28,532 nucleotides of DNA from JBBQWR01 sp038210495 (GCA_038210495.1 JBBQWR010000058.1:1-28532); one strand, 5' to 3'; numbered from the stretch's first letter, positions 16,908 through 24,908 are shown. Numbers and translations: made by a program. Notes: generated by a model from the sequence alone, not told the origin.

Positions 16908-16925
16908 GGTGGGCTGCCAGCCTAC
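16904..16925. repeat. Palindromic repeat GTAGGGTGGGCTGCCAGCCT-type between two genes
   Basis: A 22-bp imperfect palindrome whose first bases contain the TAG stop of the upstream gene and whose last bases touch the next start. It fills the 20-bp spacer. Repeats opening GTAGGGTGGG are common in planctomycete intergenic DNA (from memory). It leaves no room for a Shine-Dalgarno before 16928. Confidence 0.5.
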
Positions 16926-16927
16926 AT

Positions 16928-18193
16928 ATGGAATCCCAACTTATGAATTCGAGTCGCGCCGACTTGTGGCGACGCATCGCGCTGACGGCTTGGATCGTGC
17001 TGGCGGTCGCGGCAAGCATCAAGACGATCGCCGAACCGCAGTTGCACACCGTCTACACGGCGTTTTCCCATGCTTGCCGTGATTGGTGGTCCGGCCAATC
17101 GATGTACGAGAATCGGGCCTACTACTACAGTCCTACGTTCGCCGTGCTGATGACTCCCTTTGCGGTCTGGCCGGATTGGCTGGGAGGAGTGTTTTGGACT
17201 TGGGCTAGCGTGGGATTGCTCGCGTGGGGTTTGAAGGTGTTTTTTCGGGATGTGCTCAGTCAAGGCGTGAACGGAGCGGCCCCCACCGCGGCCCTCTCCC
17301 AAGGGGAGAGGGAACGGGACGTCGGCTTGCTATCGCCGGACGCCGAAGGACCATTTCAATTGCTCGTGTTAGTGGGCACGGTGCGGAGCGTCTGGTCGGG
17401 GCAAAGCAATGCCATTCTGATGGCGCTGGTCCTGTTGGCGGCCGCGGCGGTCGTCCGACAGAATTGGTGGCGAGGAGCGGCCTATCTGGCGGCGCCGATT
17501 TACATCAAGATCTGGCCCGTCGTCGTGGCGGGATTGTTCACGGTGCAGTGGCCAAAACGACTAGTGGCTCGTGTCGCGATTGGCGCCGCGGTTTTGGGCG
17601 CCGTGCCCTATTTAACCAAATCAACGGCGGATGTGGCTGAATCCTACCGCCAGTGGTCTCACTGCTTGACGAGCCGACAAGGAGACGACTTTCGCTTTCC
17701 TGGCTACCGTGATGCATGGACGCTTTGGGAGCAGATTCATTCGCCGGTCGATAAGCGAGCTTACGCCGGACTGCAATTGTCGGCCGCTGTTCTAGTGCTA
17801 GCGTGGTGCGTGTGGCAGCGCCGCCGAATCGCTTCGGTTCGGCGGCTCGCGATTTATACGATCGCTGCCTGGAGCGCTTGGCAACTGCTTTTCGGCCCGG
17901 GCACGGAACGGCTGACGTATAACATCATCGCCCCTTCGTTGGCCTGGGCCGTGCTGACGTCGATCGAGAATCGTCGCGGCGAACGATGGGCCGTGCTGGC
18001 GTACGGGACGACTTACATCCTCGGAGTCGGCGGTGTCGAACGATTGCTCACTCGGTTCGTGCCGGCGTCAATTGCACTCGAGCCGGTTGGCGTGCTGATG
18101 TTCGTTGGATGGCTGACTTGGCATGCGACGCTGACGGAGGATAACAGGGCCACGGACGCCGATGCGCCGGCCAAGTTGATTCGCGCGGCGTAG
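16928..18193 (+). CDS. GT87 (DUF2029)-like membrane glycosyltransferase
   Basis: A 421-residue polytopic protein. It begins with a helix (IALTAWIVLAVAASIKTI), a loop DWWSGQSMYENRAYYYSPTF with the Y--SP motif typical of DUF2029 polyprenol-phosphate mannosyltransferases, and a VRSVWSGQSNAILMALVLL motif. Further helices and KIWPVVVAGLF follow. Such enzymes use polyprenyl-phosphate sugars on the outer face of the inner membrane. It follows the ArnT-like gene by 20 bp and probably works on the same envelope glycan. Between the second and third helical blocks lies an odd polar insert (about residues 114-141, VNGAAPTAALSQGERERDVG) that is the translation of a palindromic repeat. Start choice is uncertain because no ribosome binding site is visible; ATG 16943 is an alternative. 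Confidence 0.82.
   Translation: MESQLMNSSRADLWRRIALTAWIVLAVAASIKTIAEPQLHTVYTAFSHACRDWWSGQSMYENRAYYYSPTFAVLMTPFAVWPDWLGGVFWTWASVGLLAWGLKVFFRDVLSQGVNGAAPTAALSQGERERDVGLLSPDAEGPFQLLVLVGTVRSVWSGQSNAILMALVLLAAAAVVRQNWWRGAAYLAAPIYIKIWPVVVAGLFTVQWPKRLVARVAIGAAVLGAVPYLTKSTADVAESYRQWSHCLTSRQGDDFRFPGYRDAWTLWEQIHSPVDKRAYAGLQLSAAVLVLAWCVWQRRRIASVRRLAIYTIAAWSAWQLLFGPGTERLTYNIIAPSLAWAVLTSIENRRGERWAVLAYGTTYILGVGGVERLLTRFVPASIALEPVGVLMFVGWLTWHATLTEDNRATDADAPAKLIRAA
17292..17312. repeat. In-frame palindrome CCCTCTCCC(AAG)GGGAGAGGG inside the GT87-like gene
   Basis: A perfect 9-bp stem with a 3-nt loop, read in frame as part of ALSQGERER. The same palindrome and its peptide are familiar as a dispersed intergenic repeat in several bacterial groups (recalled, not searched). 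It lies in a cytoplasmic or periplasmic loop where an insertion could be tolerated. Confidence 0.7.
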
Positions 18194-18214
18194 CATTCCG
18201 GCAAAAATTCAATT

Positions 18215-18240
18215 CTGCGCAGTAGGATCCCGCGGCTATG
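18215..18240. repeat. Family A repeat copy 3 (solo arm)
   Basis: The 26-bp stretch from CTGCGCAGTAGG to GCGGCTATG matches the right arm at 14891-14919 except at two positions. No opposite arm is nearby. It sits in the 63-bp gap between the convergent ends of the GT87-like gene and rho. Confidence 0.65.
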
Positions 18241-18256
18241 TAAAACAGCCCGGCGA

Positions 18257-19594
18257 TTAGTCCATTCCGCGCGAGCCGGCGATCAACTGCACGAACTCTT
18301 TGTTCGACTTGAATTTGCCGAGTTGCTTGGTGAGTTGCTCCATCGCATCGACGTGATGCATCGTCGATAGGGTGCGGCGGAGCATGGTCACCGAGTGCAA
18401 TGTATCGGGCGCCAGCAGTTTCTCCTCGCGCCGCGTGCCGGACTGCGAAATATCGATGGCGGGCCAAACCCGGCGATCGGACAATTTACGATCCAGCACG
18501 AGCTCCATGTTCCCGGTGCCTTTGAACTCCTGAAAAATCAACTCGTCCATCCGGCTGCCCGTGTCGATCAGAGCCGTGGCGACGATCGTCAACGAGCCCC
18601 CTTCTTCGAATACGCGAGCCGTGGCGAACAGTTTTTTTGGAATGTCCAAGGCCTTGATATCGACGCCGCCCGACATCGTGCGCCCCGTGTTGCCGACCCA
18701 CTTGTTGAACGCGCGGGCCATTCGGGTAATCGAGTCCATCAACAGAAAGACGTCTTTACCCATCTCGGCCAGCCGCTTGCAGCGCTCGACAACCAGTTGA
18801 GATAGGCGGACGTGACTCTCCACGTCGCGATCGAGACTGCTGGCGATCACGTCGCCGCGCACGCAGCGGCGCATGTCGGTCACTTCTTCAGGGCGCTCGT
18901 CGACGAGCAGCATGATCAGTTTGACGCCAGGATAATTTTCGGCGACCGCATGGCTGATTTGCTGGAGCATGATCGTTTTGCCGGTGCGGGGCGGAGCGAC
19001 GATCAGGGCCCGTTGTCCTTTGCCCAGCGGCGTGAGCAGATCCATGACCCGGGTGGTTAGCGGCTGTTGACCGGTCTCGAGCCGGAGCCAGCTTTCGGGA
19101 TTGATGGGCGTGAGCGAATCGAACGTCTTGACGGCGGCGTAATCCTCGGGCTTCATGCCGTCAACGTCCATGATTTCCTTCAGCCGCGGCCCTTGCTGGC
19201 GGCGGCCCTGCTGGACCATGCCGCTGAGCAACACGCCCTCGCGGAGCCGGAATTTTTCAATCATGGTTCCCGGAACGAACGGATCGGTTCGCTCGCGGAC
19301 CAGGTTGTTGTCGGGATTGCGGAGGAAACCGTAACCGTTGGGGTGCAATTCCAGCACGCCACTACCAGGTTCGACGGGGAGCGGCTCGCCGTTTTCGATG
19401 CCCGTGTCGGAATCTTGGTAGGGAGGGGGCGCCATATCGCTGCCATAGCGCTTTTGACCGCCGTGCGGCCGCGGACGGCCATTGCCGCCGCCGCCGTGCA
19501 TTCGTCCCGGAGCGCCTTGGCCTTGACCCTGGCCTGGACCTCCATGCGGCGGACCGCCCCGACCACGACCGCGCCCTTTTTTCCGCTTACCCAT
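18257..19594 (-). CDS. rho: Transcription termination factor Rho
   Basis: Hexameric RNA helicase that ends transcription at unstructured C-rich transcripts. In the 445-residue form, a Gly/Arg-rich head (1-48, e.g. KGRGRGRGGPPHGG) precedes the cold-shock RNA-binding domain (GVLELHPNGYGFLRNPDNN, 79-97). The ATPase has Walker A APPRTGKT (200-207), Walker B KLIMLLVDERPEE, catalytic R in SSLDRDVESHVRLSQLV, and the R loop GNTGRTMSGGVDIKALD. The N-terminal domain is reshaped compared with E. coli Rho (419 aa). I prefer ATG 19594 to the upstream ATG 19618 because AGGTGA lies 6 nt before it. It is convergent with the glycosyltransferase pair and has a long leader, as expected for a self-regulated gene. 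Confidence 0.97.
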   Translation of the reverse strand: MGKRKKGRGRGRGGPPHGGPGQGQGQGAPGRMHGGGGNGRPRPHGGQKRYGSDMAPPPYQDSDTGIENGEPLPVEPGSGVLELHPNGYGFLRNPDNNLVRERTDPFVPGTMIEKFRLREGVLLSGMVQQGRRQQGPRLKEIMDVDGMKPEDYAAVKTFDSLTPINPESWLRLETGQQPLTTRVMDLLTPLGKGQRALIVAPPRTGKTIMLQQISHAVAENYPGVKLIMLLVDERPEEVTDMRRCVRGDVIASSLDRDVESHVRLSQLVVERCKRLAEMGKDVFLLMDSITRMARAFNKWVGNTGRTMSGGVDIKALDIPKKLFATARVFEEGGSLTIVATALIDTGSRMDELIFQEFKGTGNMELVLDRKLSDRRVWPAIDISQSGTRREEKLLAPDTLHSVTMLRRTLSTMHHVDAMEQLTKQLGKFKSNKEFVQLIAGSRGMD

Positions 19595-20547
19595 TGAATT
19601 CACCTGAGAATCATCCATTTAGAAATTGCGCCGCAAGCGCAGAAAGAAAGACGCAATCATGTCGATCCGGGACCCTAGCGGCCGGCGCATGACGAACACG
19701 AGAACAAACTGAGCGTGCCTTCGTTGGCATGAAGACCGATTGGGTCCGGTCGCTGGATTGAAAGAGGATTCTCGCGAGTGACGCGAAAAACAAAGATTAT
19801 AGCTCGCGCGATGGGCTGCAAACGGCAGTCGATTCGAAGCGAGTCAGTTAAAAGTGGCCCTGGCAAGGTGAGTTGTATCGATCGCGAAATCGGCAAAAAC
19901 GCATCCTGCGGCAAGCAGGTTGAAAACTGCGGCTCATCGAGTTCTCGCTTATCCCGCTCTCGCAGCAGCCACACGATCCGTTCATTGGAACATGCGAGTC
20001 TAGGCGACCCCGCGCTGACCTAACAGCGTGTGCAGAGCCACCAACGAGGGTTGCCTCCTCGAGAAAAAGCATCCGTTTTAGAACGCCGAGCGAACTAAAC
20101 GAAGGCCAACGGGATACGCTTGCGTCCAACCGGTACGCGAGGTTCTCCACAGCCTGTTGAACGCATTGTCCACGAGTAAGCCCGCGACACTGCTGGTCAA
20201 CCGGCTCCCGAAAAGGAATCGGAAAAAAGAAGCGTTAAGGTTCCCGCGCTTCTTTTCAAGCTACGAAGGGCGACCGGCGAGTTACCGAGGGAGTTCTGCG
20301 TTTTGCAAACTTTTGCCCGCCAAGTATCTCGTCGGCCCATGGCGCCCGACTGTCAGGCCGATTATTCTGCCTAACAGAATCTCAAACCTGCGTCCAATCA
20401 TAATCATCCTTCGGATGGTGTCAAGCGGTTTGTCGAGGACTTTATGAGCGAAATCGCGAAGATTTGTTAATTTCGCGCCAGCTTATCAAATTTGCCGGTC
20501 GCGCCGGATCGTCGTATTCGGCGGCAGCCGCCAGTTGGCGACCGAGG
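19595..20547. other. Rho leader and intergenic region
   Basis: About 950 bp without a supported gene. Open frames at 19675-19974, 19848-20150 (-) and 19778-20023, 20157-20447 (+) have no domain-like content or ribosome binding sites. It holds a TATAAT box for rho and a 7-bp hairpin (GCGAAAT at 20448-20454 with ATTTCGC at 20470-20476) about 70 bp past the end of the propeller gene. Two sequences resembling DnaA boxes near 20144-20175 are probably chance. Confidence 0.5.
19796..19801 (-). promoter_or_regulatory. Candidate -10 box (TATAAT) for rho
   Basis: A perfect TATAAT on the minus strand in an otherwise GC-rich stretch, about 200 nt before the rho start. The upstream -35 candidate (TTGCAG) is at a poor spacing of 14 bp. 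A leader of this length would fit rho autoregulation by attenuation as known in E. coli. Confidence 0.4.
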
Positions 20548-21840
20548 TCACTTGGCCGCTCGAATCGCATAGAGCGCGTTGAACGTTCGCAGATAAATCG
20601 TTCCGCCGGAGATGGCCGGCGAGGCCGACATGCTTTCGCCAAACGAATTGGTGGCCAGCGATTCGAATTCCCGGCCGGCTTTGAGCACAGTTACCGTGCC
20701 GTCGCGGGCGGTCAAATACAGCTTGCCGTCGGCGAGCACGGGACTGGCCCGATGGCGATCGGCATGCGTTCGCTTTTCATAAATCTGCTCGCCCGTTTGG
20801 GCGTCGAGCAGGATCAAATTTCCGTTCTCGCGGCAGAGATACACCAGCCCGTCGTGGACCAGCGGCGAAGGGACGTCCGGCGTGTTCGAAGGGCGCGTCC
20901 AAAGGTGCTCGGATGCATCACCGGAAATGTCTCCCTTGCCGTCCGGCTTGAGTCCCAGCACGGGGCCATTCTTGGCCGATGGCACGACGATCAGTCCCGG
21001 CGCCGCCACCGGAGAAGCCACGAACCGCAGCGTGTTGTTATAGCTTCCTTTCGGATTCAGTCCGCCGCAGCGCCAAATTTCGTGTCCATCCATTAATCGG
21101 TGGGCCACGATGAAATCGGCGCCGTGCGTTAAAAGCAGACTCAGCGCCGAATCGCGGTAAATGATCGGCGAGGCATACGATTGCTCGCATTCGTCTCGGG
21201 CGTCGCTAGGGCGACCTTGCTTCCAAATTTCGTCGCCCGTCAACTTGTCGAGCGCGAGGATCGTCGGCCCGCCGCTGTGAATCAGTTGCAAATAGAGCCG
21301 GTCGCCATCGAGCACCGGCGTGGAAGTCAGGCCGAACTGGATCTTGAATTTCCCATATCGCTGCTGAAGATCGAGCTTCCACTTCTCCTGCCCGCGGAAA
21401 TCGAAACAAGCGAGCTCGCCGTCGGCCATCATGGCCCAAACGTGCTGGCCGTCGGTGCAAGGAGAATTCGACGCCGAATTTCCTTCGTCGCCGCGTACAT
21501 CTCGATTGCCGCTCGAGACGACCTTTTTCCAAAGCTGCTTGCCGGACGTATTGGCGGCGATCAGGACCAGGTCCGGCCCATCGACCGAAGTCAAAAAGAT
21601 CTGGTCGCCCCAGATCACGGGCGTGGCGCCGGCGGGTCCGGGCAGGGGCAGCTTCCAAGCGACGTTCTTGGATTCGCTCCACTGAGTCGCAAGGCCCGTT
21701 TCCTCGCTCACGCCGTTTTGACTCGGCCCGCGCCATTGCGGCCAATTTTCGCCGCGTCCCGAAGTGACGCAGATCGCGGTTGCAAACAAAAAACAGGCGT
21801 ACGAAAACGATCCGGCAAAAAGGGGGCGGGGGCGCGCCAT
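20548..21840 (-). CDS. Exported PQQ-like beta-propeller repeat protein
   Basis: A 430-residue protein with a signal peptide (RPRPLFAGSFSYACFLFATA) followed by NWPQWRGPSQNGVSEETGL, the opening of a large planctomycete family. Propeller blades recur as GD-I(F/Y)L, G-QLWKK, G-EIWKQ, GQHVWAMMADGELACFD, DGLVYLCRENGNLILLD and DGKLYLTARDGTVTVLK. These resemble PQQ dehydrogenase-like or BamB-like blades, but the residues that would bind PQQ cannot be confirmed, so it may be a scaffold instead of an enzyme. Likely periplasmic. I moved the start from the first ATG of the frame (21960) to 21840 because the signal peptide and an AAGGA 8 nt upstream are there. Transcribed alone or with the small gene upstream. 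Confidence 0.9.
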   Translation of the reverse strand: MARPRPLFAGSFSYACFLFATAICVTSGRGENWPQWRGPSQNGVSEETGLATQWSESKNVAWKLPLPGPAGATPVIWGDQIFLTSVDGPDLVLIAANTSGKQLWKKVVSSGNRDVRGDEGNSASNSPCTDGQHVWAMMADGELACFDFRGQEKWKLDLQQRYGKFKIQFGLTSTPVLDGDRLYLQLIHSGGPTILALDKLTGDEIWKQGRPSDARDECEQSYASPIIYRDSALSLLLTHGADFIVAHRLMDGHEIWRCGGLNPKGSYNNTLRFVASPVAAPGLIVVPSAKNGPVLGLKPDGKGDISGDASEHLWTRPSNTPDVPSPLVHDGLVYLCRENGNLILLDAQTGEQIYEKRTHADRHRASPVLADGKLYLTARDGTVTVLKAGREFESLATNSFGESMSASPAISGGTIYLRTFNALYAIRAAK

Positions 21841-21977
21841 TAGGGATTTCCTTGCAAGAGCGGAATGCGGCGGGCAGTATCGGCAGTTCAACTCAGTGTT
21901 GCCTTGCCCAACGCTCGGGTCAAGCACGCTGCACAAGTAGCTAATCTCGAGAAGCCGCAAGCACGACGAACCTCGAA

Positions 21978-22130
21978 CTACCCATCGGCCGCGGCCATCT
22001 CCGGCGGTCGACTGACCTCCAGCGCCTTTTCGATACGCTCGTTCAACTCGTCGAGGCGGCGCAGCAAATCTTCTTGGCGAGCCTCCAAATCGACCAGGAG
22101 CGATTCCGCGGACTCTGCTTCAGGCGCCAT
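21978..22130 (-). CDS. Small coiled-coil protein (tentative)
   Basis: Fifty residues with a heptad-like charged helix: SLLVDLEARQEDLLRRLDEL and NERIEKALEVSR, then an Ala-rich end. No signal or membrane segment. The frame could start further upstream (22169), but that part is Arg-rich and unlike a natural N-terminus. It lies 137 bp upstream of the propeller gene on the same strand. No Shine-Dalgarno is evident. The strong heptad pattern is the main reason to keep it; function is unknown. Confidence 0.45.
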   Translation of the reverse strand: MAPEAESAESLLVDLEARQEDLLRRLDELNERIEKALEVSRPPEMAAADG

Positions 22131-22576
22131 CGTTGAGATTCTCTGGGATGTGGCCCGGCGCCGGATCACGCCGTTCGACCGGGCGAATCGTCGATCCAGA
22201 CGGTCGTTCGATGCTGCTCAACACGCATCGGCTCTGGCCTCACGGTGGATTTAGCGGCGGAAAGATTCAACCGGCCGACCGCGACGATTGGGGGAAATTC
22301 GCGCGGGGAGCCCCGTCGAACGTTCCGGCGGGGCAATCTTTGCCTGTTCGGTCGGCCCCTTATTCGGATGCTTTTCGAGCGAGTCGGGCGGAACCTGCCC
22401 CGTTTCGCCCGTTCGCCCGAACTTCGCATTTACGGCGCCAAAATTAAGCTGACCGGAATAGACAGGACGATAGCTAGACAGATACAATGCTTAATTCCCA
22501 CTCAGACTAGATCGGCGGTCGAGCTGGAGGGCAGCGTGCCCACGACATATTTTCCAGGCCGAAAGAAGGAGGATTT
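22131..22576. other. Intergenic region and leader upstream of rpsU
   Basis: Roughly 445 bp with no supported gene; overlapping open frames on both strands appear to be chance in GC-rich DNA. It contains a good rpsU promoter near its end and a 9-bp inverted pair (GGCCGACCG near 22274 and CGGTCGGCC near 22352). Confidence 0.5.
22459..22488 (+). promoter_or_regulatory. Candidate sigma-70-type promoter of rpsU
   Basis: TAGACA (22459-22464) and TACAAT (22483-22488) are separated by 18 bp, each one base away from consensus. The expected start near 22495 gives an 80-nt leader ending in AGGAGGA before the GTG start. Confidence 0.5.
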
Positions 22577-22771
22577 GTGGTTAAGTTGAACGTGCGGGAT
22601 CGAGAGTCGATTCAAGAAGCCGTCCGCCGCTTTCGCAAATTGGTGGAGCGCAGCGGTATTAAGAAGGAAATGCGTCGCCGCGAATATTACGAGAAGCCCA
22701 GCGAAACTCGCCGCCGTGCTCGCCTCCGGGCTGAGCGCCGCACCCGCCGCGTGCGCCTGTTGGGCGCCTAG
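22577..22771 (+). CDS. rpsU: 30S ribosomal protein S21
   Basis: A 64-residue basic protein of the small ribosomal subunit that helps start translation near the anti-Shine-Dalgarno region. It reads VKLNVRDRESIQEAVRRFRK, LVERSGIKKEMRRREYYEKP and ends in an Arg-rich tail (RRRARLRAERRTRRVR). Core motifs of S21 (E-I--A-RRFK, EK-G---E-RRR--YEKP) are clear. It starts at GTG with a very strong AGGAGGA close upstream. It is monocistronic, followed at once by an inverted-repeat pair that may end its transcript. Confidence 0.95.
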   Translation: MVKLNVRDRESIQEAVRRFRKLVERSGIKKEMRRREYYEKPSETRRRARLRAERRTRRVRLLGA

Positions 22772-22797
22772 ACGCGGGTAACGGGTAGGTCAGGGCG

Positions 22798-22895
22798 GTA
22801 GGTCAGGCACTCCGTGCCTGACAATCCGCTCGATGGACCGTGGTCTTTCGAGTTGGCTTGAGTGCTCACTGTCAGGCACAGAGTGCCTGACCTAC
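22798..22895. repeat. Family B repeat: two palindromes GTCAGGCAC(3)GTGCCTGAC in inverted orientation
   Basis: Copy 1 (22798-22822) and copy 2 (22871-22895) are each a perfect 9-bp stem with a 3-nt loop (TCC and AGA). GTAG-type ends at the outer sides make the pair a larger inverted repeat 98 bp long. A partial direct copy of GTAGGTCAG stands at 22785-22793. The pair lies 27 bp after the rpsU stop. Confidence 0.8.
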
Positions 22896-22942
22896 ACGAT
22901 CTCAAGCACACCTCAATTTGCATGCGGGCTGAAAACAAAAAT

Positions 22943-23034
22943 CTCCAGCAATGCTCGCCGATGGTTCTTGCTCCTTAAGTCTTCGCTTGCGCGGATCACG
23001 TTAAGGGGGCATCCATCGTTGAGCATTGCTGGAG
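22943..23034 (-). terminator. Terminator-like large hairpin after the porin gene
   Basis: On the minus strand, a perfect 14-bp stem (CTCCAGCAATGCTC with GAGCATTGCTGGAG) is followed at once by ATTTTTGTTTT. The stem extends by six more pairs after a 2-base mismatch. The 64-nt loop carries its own CCTTAA/TTAAGG pair. It begins 36 bp after the stop at 23070. Stem plus T-run fits an intrinsic terminator; the large structured loop is unusual. Confidence 0.65.
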
Positions 23035-23069
23035 ATGCATTCTCCAAGCGACGGCTTTTCGTGTCGTCT

Positions 23070-24548
23070 TTAGAAGCAGTGCTGCATCCGAACGAAGATG
23101 CCGTCGAACGACAGGATGTTTCCCGTGCCGGGATTGCCCTGAGTGCCACAGGTAGGGCACCCCGACGCCCCGTTGTTGCCGATCGCGTCGCCGAACGCCT
23201 CGACCATATAGCCGGCCGTGAGCGACGTGTTGCACGTCGGGTTCCAGCTCAGGCCCAGCGACAGACCGAAGTTCGGGACGACGCGTTCCTGATTCGTGTC
23301 GTTCGTTTCCACCGTGTCTTGGAGCAATCCCGGCGTCGTGCGGCGGAAGCTGCCCTTGAACGTGCCGACCAGAAGCGCGGCGTCGGCGCTGACGAACGTC
23401 GAGAAGCGCGAGCCCCCCAGGTTGCGATGGCCTTCCAGCCCGATTCGCGGACCGGCACCGACGAACGACGAACCGATGTTCACCGTTTCGATCGGATCGA
23501 ACTCGTCGATCGTCCGATGGACGTTGCCAATCCGCACGCCATACAGCCAATTCACATCCCAGCCGGCGCCGCATCCCGCGCTGGGTAGTTCGAGATGCTG
23601 CAGGCGGTCGATGTCGTAGAGATCGACGTGGATGTGCGAAGTGACATTGAGCGTCGAACCGGGGATGATGATCTGGCTGGTCGAGACACCTTGCACGGCC
23701 GTTCCCGCGCCGCCGGCGAAATTGCCCGAGGCGGTGGCTGACTCGTTGGCCGAGTCTTGCATCCGCCAGTATCCAAAGCGAACGCCGCCGGCCTGCGTGC
23801 CCACGCCGACAAATACATGATAATCGCTGTTGTAGTCGTATTGAAAATCGACATTATTTGTCGCCGTCGTCGAGGTGGGCGTGCCGACGCCACCAACGGT
23901 GGAGGTGGAGAGCGCGCTATCGTTGCTGAACCGGGGCTTGAGCAGCAGATATTCCACGCCGCCGCACCAGTGAATGCAATTGACGCATGAATCGCAGTCG
24001 GGGCACGACTCGCCCCCTTCCATCATCGCGTGACCGTCGGAACTGTATTCGGAGGATGGGCCAGAGGGTGTCATTGGCTGCGACATGGTCGACTTCGGCG
24101 CCATGGCCGACTTGGGCGTCGGGGCCGGCATGGCCTCCCCGTCGGCGTTCAATCGGGCCGAAGCGGGCGTGACTCGATGGCGGACCGCCGGGCGGGGGTC
24201 GGCTTGAGCCAGCTGCTGAGCGCTGGATCGGCGAGCTGCGGAGTTGGCGCGGGGCGCCGTGGAACTCTTCGGCGCGAGAGTCGGATCGGCGTCGCTATCG
24301 GCGTCGGTCGAACTCGGCGCCGGTTTGGCCGCCGGCCGCTTCGCCTTTTTCGGAGGATAGGTAGCGCTGTTAGTCGGCTCGGGCGCCACGTCATCCCGCG
24401 GCGAAAAATCTTCGTTGGCCGAGATCAATTTCACCTGCGATGCGTCGCCGGTTGGCCCATACGCCGCGCGGTCGGCCGCGCGCAAACTCATCGTACCTAG
24501 TGTCACGCCGGCTGCGACGAGCGCAGCGACTCGGGCCCAATTGGTCAT
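23070..24548 (-). CDS. BBP7/Lpg1974-like outer-membrane beta-barrel protein
   Basis: A 492-residue protein with a signal peptide (TNWARVAALVAAGVTLGTMS), a 140-residue Pro/Ala/Ser-rich linker, a cysteine cluster CPDCDSCVNCIHWCGG, and a C-terminal barrel (about 180-492). The barrel shows GGVEYLLLKPRFSND, alternating strands such as VFVGVGTQAGGVRFGYW, GAGPRIGLEGH and LGLSWNPTCNTSLTAGYMVE, and ends in Phe (FVRMQHCF), the usual BamA recognition residue. I recall such proteins as BBP7-type, numerous in planctomycetes. Role is probably a pore or surface structure. The frame extends upstream to 24803, but GGGGGAA 6 nt before ATG 24548 and the signal peptide fix the start. Confidence 0.85.
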   Translation of the reverse strand: MTNWARVAALVAAGVTLGTMSLRAADRAAYGPTGDASQVKLISANEDFSPRDDVAPEPTNSATYPPKKAKRPAAKPAPSSTDADSDADPTLAPKSSTAPRANSAARRSSAQQLAQADPRPAVRHRVTPASARLNADGEAMPAPTPKSAMAPKSTMSQPMTPSGPSSEYSSDGHAMMEGGESCPDCDSCVNCIHWCGGVEYLLLKPRFSNDSALSTSTVGGVGTPTSTTATNNVDFQYDYNSDYHVFVGVGTQAGGVRFGYWRMQDSANESATASGNFAGGAGTAVQGVSTSQIIIPGSTLNVTSHIHVDLYDIDRLQHLELPSAGCGAGWDVNWLYGVRIGNVHRTIDEFDPIETVNIGSSFVGAGPRIGLEGHRNLGGSRFSTFVSADAALLVGTFKGSFRRTTPGLLQDTVETNDTNQERVVPNFGLSLGLSWNPTCNTSLTAGYMVEAFGDAIGNNGASGCPTCGTQGNPGTGNILSFDGIFVRMQHCF

Positions 24549-24908
24549 GTGTGATTCCCCCTTGTTCATCGAACGAAGCCGGTCGGCAGGTGGCGACCGC
24601 CTATGCCAAAGCGCGGGTAGGAGAGCCAGCAGTGCTTGCGATAAGAGGCTCTTCCGGCCGGGCGAACATTCACCCAGGCTTTCCAAAGTATCGGCTTCGT
24701 TAGGACCGGCTCTTGCCGTTTTTTCGGCAATTTCGGCACGATCCGCATAGCCAGAGCGGCCAGAATGACCGCCAGAAGGGCCGTAATCGGCAAAGTTTGC
24801 CAAGACTACGCCCGCACAAGTAGATGTTCCCCGTTAGCCGCGTCGCTCGCGACGCGCGTTTACATGTTTAACGCATGAATACCAGCTAGTTTGCGCCGTG
24901 TATTTCGT
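24549..24908. other. Intergenic region upstream of the porin gene
   Basis: A 360-bp spacer. The minus frame 24566-24793 begins with a hydrophobic run (ITALLAVILAALAMRIV) but continues without protein-like order and overlaps the porin leader, so I do not call it. Two hairpins are present: TTGCCG(6)CGGCAA near 24714-24730 and CGCGTCGC(TC)GCGACGCG at 24839-24856, the latter about 50 bp past the end of the PEP-CTERM gene. Confidence 0.5.
24839..24856. terminator. GC-rich hairpin after the PEP-CTERM gene
   Basis: A perfect 8-bp stem with a 2-nt loop, 52 bp after the stop at 24909 on the minus strand. No T-run follows, so intrinsic termination is doubtful; it may protect the transcript end. Confidence 0.35.

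Noticed and set aside
19848..20150. 100-codon frame upstream of rho on the minus strand
   Set aside because: No start signal, no recognisable motif, and its composition matches random translation of the leader region.
20140..20180. Two DnaA-box-like sequences (TTCTCCACA, TTGTCCACG) upstream of rho
   Set aside because: Each has one or two mismatches, there is no AT-rich unwinding element or dnaA/dnaN nearby, and two weak sites are expected by chance.
24566..24793. Small membrane protein starting ITALLAVILAALAM upstream of the porin
   Set aside because: Only the first 20 residues look protein-like; the rest is disordered with scattered Trp and Cys, and it occupies the expected leader of the porin transcript.
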